Assembly: GCF_009905375.1 (NCBI RefSeq)
Contig: NC_133650.1
Span: 175,407,565-175,471,564, forward strand
Direction: 5' to 3'
Length of the DNA stretch: 64,000 nucleotides
From: Apium graveolens
Taxonomy: Eukaryota > Streptophyta > Magnoliopsida > Apiales > Apiaceae
Positions 56,541-64,000 of this stretch are shown in pieces. The translations under genes and the position numbers were made by a program. The notes below the pieces were generated by a model that worked only from the letters and a program-made list of their open reading frames with translations, did not search any database and was not told the origin of the DNA. Within the stretch, counting starts at the first letter, position 1. Every line of letters starts with the position of its first letter.

Positions 56541-59500
56541 TTTAATATCTGGGATATATCGTGTAATTATTTTTGCTAATAAATAAATATTATGCATGTT
56601 CAGTATTTATTATGTGAATTATTTGTTAAGTGGTATATGTGTTTGGATGTTTAAAAATAATATAAATTGAGTATTTTAATTTTTATATGTCCAAAATAAA
56701 ATATAGATAATTGTCATATCTTCCTATTTATTTTATGTTGATTTATGATTTATAGGAAATTTATGGATTTTATATATTCTTTTTCCGAGTATTTATAAAC
56801 TATTTAATTTAATCGGGAACCAGCCGACGTCACCCGTTTTACGTTTTTATAACCTGAAACTATTCCGAAAACTCTTTCCTAACCTAATTGCAATATTCCG
56901 AGCATTTTCCATGTTTCGACTTTTTCAATCTCGTGTACGGTTTGTCCAGTGCGGGTCCCGGCCAATATTTTCGATACAATATTCGTTTCGGTAAATCAAT
57001 AAAACTCGTATTTTCGATAAACGGGATCTTTTATTAAACTATAATAATTATCACCTCGTAATACGTGTAACCAGGCGCTGAGACCAAGACCGCAGTACAA
57101 ATTGTACTGATTTGGATAATTATCCCGAAAACCGATACAGTTTGGATCTGCTTTTATAAATAAACGTACTATATTATATCCGGAATGATCCAACGGGATA
57201 CTAATTTTCTGTAATTATAAATAGCCTTTACCGTATTTTATTTCATATCGAAAATCATTTTCAAACAGTAATTATAGAATTTTACATAGAAAATTCATAT
57301 ATTCATAAAATCTTCTGAAAATCAAACCAGCTTTTGAAGGTGTTATTGATCTTTGTTTGGAAAGCTCGAGTAACCAAATCGAAGGGTTTGAGGAGTACTA
57401 TCAGATTCCAGAACTCGTTTTACTGCAGAATCAAAGGTTGATTTTATATATTTTTATTTATTTTTGAATTATTTTGATTAAAAATATGAATTTTGTACGG
57501 ATGATTGTTTGAATAATTTGATGCTTGATTTTCGAATTTTGAAATTAGGGTTTTATAATTCGTTTGAATGTTCTTGATTGAATTTGGGGGTTTCTTATTT
57601 CGGGATAGATAGATGTTTTAGAGGGGTGAGTTGTGTTCCTTATGAAATTTGCAATCCATTCGTATAAGTCTTGCAAGTCGACGAGGTCTGTAGAGGAGGG
57701 AGTTGTCATTTGAAGTTTACGTCGAGCTCGCGGGAAACCCGCGAACTTCTCGGCCAATTTCCGGCCAACTCAGGGATTATTAGGATGATTTGATGGCATG
57801 GTTATGTTCCTGGTATTGTGTAGATGTGATCTGGAGGTGTTGGTGGGGTGAGAATGCCGAAATCGTCTTCTCCGGCGAGACAGGACGTTTTCCGGTGAAC
57901 CCCTGTGAAAATTACAGTTTAGTCCCTGAATTATTGAAGAAGATGAAGTTTAGTCCCTGTAGTTTCCAGAAGTTGCAGAAATAAGATTCCTGTTTATAAA
58001 ATATTTAAAAATCATATTTCCCATTTATTTTAATTATAAAAATTCATTTTTAATTACTGAAAATTCCAAAAATTATTATTTTAATTCTAAAAATTATTTT
58101 TAATTCAAAAATAAATCTGAATTAAGCAGTTAATTTAATTTTAGTTAATAATTAATTGATTAATTGGTCAATTAATTTGAAAATTAATTGATTTAATTAA
58201 TTATTAATTGATTTTAATTAATTATTTAATTAGATTAATTATTTATAAATTATTTAAAAATTCCGAAAAATAGTTTCGAGCTTTAAAATATTATTTTAAA
58301 TTGTTTTCAAGGCTCAATAATTATTATAAAATTATTTTAAAGCCAGATTTGGCCAACTGAACCTTGTTTATTGCTTTAAAATTGATCCAACTACCCGTTT
58401 TGACTCCGAAAAATGTTTTAAAAATCATATTAGATACCCGAAAGACTGTTTATGACCCGAGACTTCTTTATAAATGAAATTTCATTGGTTGTTTGGCGTG
58501 CTATGTGCTATATGTGACTTGTTTGTTTGACTGTCGGTCTATATGTTCAGTGTTTACTTATTTTTAGCGTAACTTTCAATCCGTTAGTCAGATTTGGGTA
58601 AAGTGAAGGGTAGATAGAAGTATATACCAAATAGAATCGTATGAGTTGAGTATTGATAGATACTTATGTTATGTGAGCAGAAGAGGCAAGGCGTAGGAAA
58701 GGAAAATAGATAGTCGAGGAGTAGGAGATTGTGATTGGAAATTGGTGAATATAGCAAGCTGGTACCAGGAAAGTGTTCTGAACTTTCTCGAGATATATTG
58801 TAGATTATTGATAGTCCTATATTGTAAGTGCTTTGAAGCACTGAAACCTAAACCTTGATTCCAGCTATTGATCTTTGAGCCGTAAACCTTATTCTTTCTG
58901 AACCATTGATTGTTGAATACCCGAATACAAACCACATATATACTATACTACTCCACAAATACATGCAAACTAAATACCAAACAATGAATCAGATTGCTTA
59001 CATATTCAAACCATTGTACCTTACGCTCTGAAAGACCAAATTTTTATAACCTTGAAACTTTGATTCTTTTGTTATCCATTTCTTTCACCATTTGATGGCC
59101 ATATTTCATTTGTGAAGATTGAAACCATCTTATTATTAAACATCCAATGTTGCTTATGATTTTGTTTGTTGCTTTACATTGTTTATTCTGTTTTTGTGTT
59201 AGAATTGGATTGTTTTATAAAATTATGGACCAGATTTGTGGTTAGACCAGATTGGTGGTCAAGTTAGGCCAATGTATGCCTTGGATCCAGTAATTAGAAC
59301 AGAGCTGTGTGCCTTGCTCGGGGTTAGTGCGTGACTGATCAGCAGCCTAACCTTGGTTTTTAAAATAAAAATATAATATACAATTCTAAATTATTATTCA
59401 TTGTTCACTTGATACCTTAACTCTTTTCACTTGATGATCATTATTCTCAGTCTTGTCAATGTGACTTGCTGAGCTAGTTAGCTCATTTGTGCAATGTTGT

Positions 59501-59860
59501 TTATGTTCTTTTCCAGTTAAGAAGGAACCTGTTGGTAGCGAGAATCCCCAATCCAGTGCGAGAGCTAGGGGTCCAGGTTGATCGAGTTAAGCTAGTTGAC
59601 AACTTTTGGAATAATTTAAGTTTATGAAATTTGTAATCATGTTTAATATTCAGTTGTAAGTTTGAATAGTTGGGATTTGGGTGTTTGTAATATAAGTGTG
59701 TGTGTGTGGCTTGTGTGCATACTTTAACCTGTTGCGATCCGTGGTAGTTGTAAGTAGGGTCACTGTATATTATTATCTTTATAATTGTTATAAGTAGGTT
59801 ATAAATAAGGTGTGTGTGTGTGGACCCCAAACTTCTGACCCGGGTTTGGAGGGTGCCACA
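56541..59860 (+). repeat. 3' LTR of gypsy C (about 3320 bp)
   Basis: It begins TTTAATATCTGGG, apparently TGTAATATC with one change, after the PPT, and ends GGGTGCCACA at 59860. No second copy is in the window, so the boundaries rest on the PPT and terminal motif. An extremely AT-rich stretch lies at 58000-58280. The ORFs inside are short and unsupported. Confidence 0.75.
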
Positions 59861-60303
59861 GATGCCACCGCACCGAGACCGTACCGGCCAGTATACTATC
59901 TAGATGATTGCGAACGAGCTCTAGTGTAATGTGAAGATGCTTCATGAGGAGAAGACTACTGGACCCCATTCTGATGGAGTGGAGCCTTAGTTCTTTCCAT
60001 TATCTACTTTTCATGTTGTTGTGTTGTTGGAATTTGTAGAATTCCCTGTTGTTTTCCTTTAATTAAGCATGTTATCTTTAGATTCCGACTCTATTCTGAT
60101 CTTGATATACCTTGACCTTAATTTCGATAATTATGCACTATCGTTTGATTTGCTTTCAATTGTTTTTACGCCTTTATATGTATCACCCTTATTGTTTAAT
60201 TTGAAACCCGATCGTATATATGAATATAATGACTTGTAACACCCTAACCTTGAGTTATATGCATTGTTCATACCTGCTTTGATATAATTTTTATTTCAGG
60301 ATC
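59861..60303 (+). other. Unassigned sequence between gypsy C LTR and gypsy D gag
   Basis: No PBS follows the LTR, so this is not a normal 5' leader of the downstream gag. The first 130 bp read as an open-looking but stop-containing MPPHRDRTGQYT stretch. The rest is AT-rich with TGTAACACCC at 60236-60245, an LTR-start-like motif, and ends in TTTCAG just before the gag ATG. Confidence 0.35.
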
Positions 60304-61420
60304 ATGCCACCTAAAAAGAAGAACCCGACAATAACTTCTACCACATATCATAATATTCTTCGATTGTTGGAAAACTTACAACAGCAAACAAATACTATAG
60401 CTCAATAACAAAGAACTCTTCAACAACAATTTGATAAACCAAGATAATTGTAAACCACACCAACCACCTGATCCACCAGTACCACCTCGACAAGTTGTCA
60501 CTTTCAAAGCTTTTCAGAATGTGAATCCACCTGCATTTCATGATACCACTGATCCAGTAATAGCTAACACATCGATTAAGGAAATGAAAAGAGCTTTTGA
60601 ATTGGTTCAACAAGGAGAAGATCAGAAGATACCATATGCTACTTACTTTCTGAAAGGTGAAGTCATCTATTGGTGGGATTCAGTAAAAGCTATGGAGGCA
60701 AATCAACCGGTTTCTTGGGAAAGGTTTAAGAAGTTATTTCGGGAAAAGTATTACCCTAAGTACATGCAGAATCAGATGGAGCTTAAATTTCTTGAATTGA
60801 AGCAAGGAAGTATGTCTGTATTGGAGTACGATAATAATTTTACGGAGCTATCAAGGTTTGTGACGAAGTATGCCAACACTAAGGAGGAGAAAGCAAAGAG
60901 ATTCCAACAAGGATTAGAGCCTTGGATCAGAGATAGAGTGGCTATGTTTGAGCTTGATACTTATACTGGAGTAATACAGAAAGTTGCTCTGATTGAGAAT
61001 AATGGGATACAGTCAAGGAAAGAAAAGGATAACAAGAAGAGAAAACTTCCATTTTATGGAGAGAAGTCTGAAGCCGGAAGCTCACAAGAAAGGAGTGTGA
61101 AAAGGATTGGATTTCACAAAGGTGGAAATCTTCAGAAGAAGGGAAATTTGAATAAGAGACAAGATCCTAGGGGAACAACCAGGCAAGCCAAGGACAAGTA
61201 GGCGAAAATAGATTACAGAGATCAGAGTGCAAGCATTGTGGAAAAAGACACCCAAGAGTGTGTAATAAGCTGAACATGACATGCTGTAGATGCAACCAGA
61301 AGGGACACTTGGCTAATGAGTGTTAGGTACCGAAGCCGGGAGTTACATGCTATAAGTGTGGAAAGACTGGATATATAGCTAGGGAATGCAAGTCAACTGG
61401 ACCAATTAAGACTTTGATGA
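60304..61420 (+). pseudogene. Gypsy D gag
   Basis: The first ATG (MPPKKKNPTITSTTYHNIL) runs to a TAA near 60406 (CAA expected). After a frame change the gag core is open at 60431-61201: FKAFQNVNPPAFHDTTDP, YATYFLKGEVIYWWDSV, FREKYYPKYMQNQMELKFLE, MSVLEYDNNFTELSRFV and QGLEPWIRDRVAM. A second shift near 61190 leads into three knuckles: CKHCGKRHPRVC; CCRCNQKGHLANEC; and CYKCGKTGYIAREC, in which the His is replaced by Tyr. A TAG at 61324-61326 splits the last two. It is a nucleocapsid/capsid precursor. Confidence 0.9.
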
Positions 61421-62687
61421 ATGTGGTAAATACTAGTGTAAACATGCCAGCTGAGGTATTGGCACTACCTCCACCATCTACAACAACTCCATAAGCAACA
61501 ACAAGGACATTTGATTTAAAGATGAAGGACGCTATTCAGAATTCTGAGGTGATAGCAAGTAAACTTTTAATGAATAATGTTGAAGCTAAGGTATTGATTG
61601 ATTCTGGAGCTACTAGATCTTTTATATCAGAAACTTTTGTTGATAAACTTAAATGTGATAAAACGACTTTGAACGAGGTAATAGATGTGGTAATTGTGAA
61701 CCAAGAGAAGATTCATGTGAGTTAATTATGTCCTAAGTGTGAGATTGATATTTCGGGACATAAATTTTCAGCAGACTTGATACTTTTCAAGTTAGGGGAG
61801 TTTGATATAATCTTAGGCATGGATTGGTTAGGAGAGAATAACACTCAGATAAATTGTAAATCTAAGAAAGTGTATTTAAAGACGGAGAATGGAGATAAAG
61901 TGGTATTTAAGGGTCAGAGGCAAGATCGACTATTTCTTACAATCATCCAGGCTAAGAAATTGCTTAGGAAAGGTTGCGAATCGTTCCTAGCCTATGTAGT
62001 AGATTCAGAAAGAGAGAGCCTCAGCATAGAAGATATTCCCGTAGTCAACGAATTTCTAGATGTGTTTCCAGATGAACTATCAGGTTTACCACCCGATCGA
62101 CAAATTGAGTTTGAGATCAACCTTGCTCCAAGCACAGAACCAGTTTCGAAGGCACCTTATAGGATGGCACCAGCAGAAATGAAAGAGTTGGTGAGCCAGC
62201 TACAAGAATTGTTGGACAAAGGAATGATACGGCCAAGTACGTCGCCGTGGGGAGCACCTGTCCTATTTGTAAAGAAGAAGGATGGAAGCATGAGGCTATG
62301 TATAGACTATCGGGAGTTGAATAAGATGACGATTAAGAACCGTTACCCGCTGCCAAGGATGAATGATTTATTTGATCAGCTGAAAGGAGCTAAGTGCTTT
62401 TCTAAGATTGATTTAAGATCAGAATACCATCAATTGAAGATCAAAGAAGATGATATCCCAAAGACAACATTCAGGATAAGATACGGACATTATGAATTCT
62501 TAGTGATGCCTTTTGGGTTGACTAATGCCCCTGCAGCATTTATGGATCTGATGAACCGGGTATTTAAAAAGTATTTGGACAAGTTTGTAGTAGTATTCAT
62601 TGATGATATTCTTATATATTCAAAGTCAGAAGAAGAACATATGCAGCATCTATGGATAGCATTGGAGATACTCCGACAAGAGAATCT
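61421..62687 (+). pseudogene. Gypsy D protease and N-terminal reverse transcriptase
   Basis: In one frame with the knuckles: TAA 61492-61494, protease VLIDSGATRSFISETF with active Asp, TAA 61723-61725, [14 protein letters not shown], then an RT leader ([35 protein letters not shown]) and RT fingers/palm ([49 protein letters not shown]) with FIDDILIYS at 62596-62622. RSGYHQL is RSEYHQL here. The frame from 61777 is uninterrupted until sequence identity is lost after EILRQENLL near 62690. Confidence 0.92.
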
Positions 62688-63655
62688 CCTACTTCCCTAC
62701 AGTTCCTGCACATTTATACAAATATGAGAACCACATCCAGTATCTAATACCCAAGATGTAGAAGTAGACAAATTGACTTTTATAACATATATACCTAAAT
62801 CAGAAGCAGCAAAAACAACCTTCTTCTTCAGATCCTCCAAATAAACATGCTAGCTCCTCTTCCAATGACCTGGTTTCTTGCAATAGTGACAATCACCAAC
62901 CTTTGAAACACCACCTTTAGGCTTCAAAGCCTTGATCAGAACAGGTTTCAGATTGGCATTAGATTTAGATCCCATCTTCCTCTAGCCTTTACATTTACCC
63001 TTTCCTTCGGCCTTCCCCTTATTCACCATCAACACGGGAGCAGGGGACGCCTTTTGAATGTTGGTCTCAGTAGTTTTCAACATAGCTAATAATTCGGTGG
63101 GGTTATTATCTTTTTCATTCATATTGTAATTCATCACAAATTGAGAATAGCTGTTGTTTAAAGATTGCAAAATAAGATCAATCTGGTGCTCCATAGCAAT
63201 TGGGGCACCCAACTTGGCAAGGTACTCCATACACCCTATCATTCTTAGAACATGCGGTCCAACCGAATCACGTTCTCCCTGCTTACATGCATGCAACAAT
63301 TTGAAAGTATCAAACCTCTCCTGACGAGCCTGTCCTTCAAACATACGTTTAAGGTGCTCAATCATATCATAAGAATCCATATTCTCATGTTGTTTCCAAA
63401 GTTCAGGACTCATGGGCGCTAACATGAGACATTGAACATCCATGTCATCATCGATAAGTTTCTGATAAATATTATGTTGAGCATGGGATTCTCTTTCAGG
63501 GAGAGGTGCAGGGCGAGGGATATCAATTATATAGAGCTTGCGCTCTTGTTTGAGGACAATCCTCAAGTTCCTCTGCCAGTCAAGGAAGTTTGTTCCTGTT
63601 AGCTTGTCCTTCTCAAGGACTGATCACACAGAGAAGTTGTTTAAATTGTTTGCCA
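62688..63655 (-). pseudogene. Copia E gag and start of protease
   Basis: ATG at 63653-63655 (MANNLNNFSV), then an in-frame TGA, SVLEKDKLTGTNFLDWQRNL, RIVLKQERKLYIIDIPRPAP, LWKQHENMDSYDMIEHLKRM, QARQERFDTFKLLHACKQ and SYSQFVMNYNMNEKDNNPTE, the UBN2-type copia gag core (open from 63566 to a stop at 62982). Beyond that stop the frame holds a knuckle CHYCKKPGHWKRS whose last Cys position is a stop, then the protease motif [12 protein letters not shown] near 62710-62745. A further TAG follows before the join. Confidence 0.88.
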
Positions 63656-64000
63656 TTTTGATATCTACAATGTTTAAGTGCATAAGATAAATTAGTCTAC
63701 AGATGATTATTAAATTATGTTCAAGTGATTATTTATATATATTCAAAATATATATCTTCCACTATTTTTATCAAATTAATAGCCCTAACTATTAATTCGG
63801 AAAATATATCTTCTATATACTTTGTAGTGAGCCAAGATCCAAATTTCATAATGTTTTATTTCAGCTTTGGCTTTACTCCTAAAACATGATTCAATAAGGT
63901 AGACAACATTTGTCAATTATATTGACTATATAACTCTTGGATAGTTTAGTGGAACAACATTTATTCACATTTATCCAATAAATCTCACTAAACTCTATGC
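63656..64000 (-). other. Upstream region of copia E gag
   Basis: AT-rich, with no ORF. It probably contains the 5' leader and possibly the LTR of copia E. A tRNA-complementary PBS of the usual Met type is not seen. Confidence 0.35.

Larger units (their letters stand above)
51527..59860 (+). mobile_element. Gypsy C: chromovirus, 5' part missing, interrupted by copia 3 and solo LTR-F
   Basis: It starts in the RT/RNase H connection directly after the copia 3 LTR and continues through RNase H, integrase, chromodomain, PPT and a 3.3-kb 3' LTR. Its 5' LTR, gag, protease and most of RT should lie left of copia 3, inside the gap. The chromodomain and long LTR point to the Tekay/Del group. Confidence 0.85.
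60304..62687 (+). mobile_element. Gypsy D: chromovirus-like fragment (gag-PR-RT), no LTRs seen
   Basis: Gag, zinc knuckles, protease and the N-terminal half of RT lie in the usual order, cut at about 62690 by a minus-strand copia fragment. It ends in RT well before the point where gypsy C starts, so C and D are not two halves of one copy in register. They may still be the same family. Confidence 0.8.
62688..64000 (-). mobile_element. Copia E: minus-strand Ty1/copia 5' fragment (gag-PR)
   Basis: On the minus strand: leader, gag start at 63655, gag core, knuckle, and protease DTGCGSHIC ending at the gypsy D join. The 5' LTR should lie to the right, partly outside the window. No LTR boundary or PBS could be fixed in 63656-64000. 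It is not of the copia 1-3 family. Confidence 0.75.

Noticed and set aside
51527..62687. Gypsy C and gypsy D as two halves of one element
   Set aside because: D ends in RT roughly 100 codons before the point where C begins, the order is reversed, and an LTR plus 443 unexplained bases lie between them.

Overview
The window looks like nuclear DNA from a flowering plant. It is a nest of LTR retrotransposons with no host gene that I can recognise. It is AT-rich. Nearly every coding stretch reads as gag, protease, integrase, reverse transcriptase or RNase H of Ty1/copia or Ty3/gypsy type, and almost all of these are broken by stops or frameshifts. I cannot name the species.

Left contig (1-41969). 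Gypsy A (1-11677, + strand, chromovirus/Tekay-like) has very long LTRs of about 4.2 kb that are nearly identical, but its interior is dead and scrambled. It sits in a fragment of another long LTR, called LTR-F here (11678-12959). Copia 1 (from 12960) is also inserted in LTR-F. It is a Sirevirus-like element with gag-pol, a conserved spacer, a TATA box, a small ORF, and a second large ORF in the env-like position. At 22319 a second copy of the same family, copia 2, begins inside the large ORF of copia 1. Its LTR is followed by a primer binding site and is not preceded by a polypurine tract, so it is a 5' LTR. Copia 2 is itself interrupted at 30072 by gypsy B (30072-41093, - strand, Tat-like), which has clean CCATC target duplications. 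Gypsy B carries an antisense, apparently spliced gene with its own TATA box, plus two minisatellites.

A 100-N scaffold gap (41970-42069) follows. The sequence on both sides carries many single-base homopolymer indels.

Right contig (42070-64000). Copia 3 is the same family as copia 1 and 2. It starts in integrase and runs to its own polypurine tract and 3' LTR (50911-51526). It lies in gypsy C (51527-59860, chromovirus with a chromodomain). Gypsy C is also interrupted by a 3.0-kb solo LTR-F (52841-55876) with a perfect ATTGG duplication. After 443 bp of unassigned sequence comes gypsy D (gag-PR-RT, truncated), which is cut off by a minus-strand copia fragment, copia E (gag-PR), at about 62690.

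The most interesting material is accessory. The copia family has a small conserved ORF behind an internal TATA box, apparently encoding a charged helix followed by a C-terminal hydrophobic segment. The antisense gene of gypsy B has two introns, both multiples of three, that close the frame exactly. The copia copies share a pair of stop codons at the gag/protease boundary.
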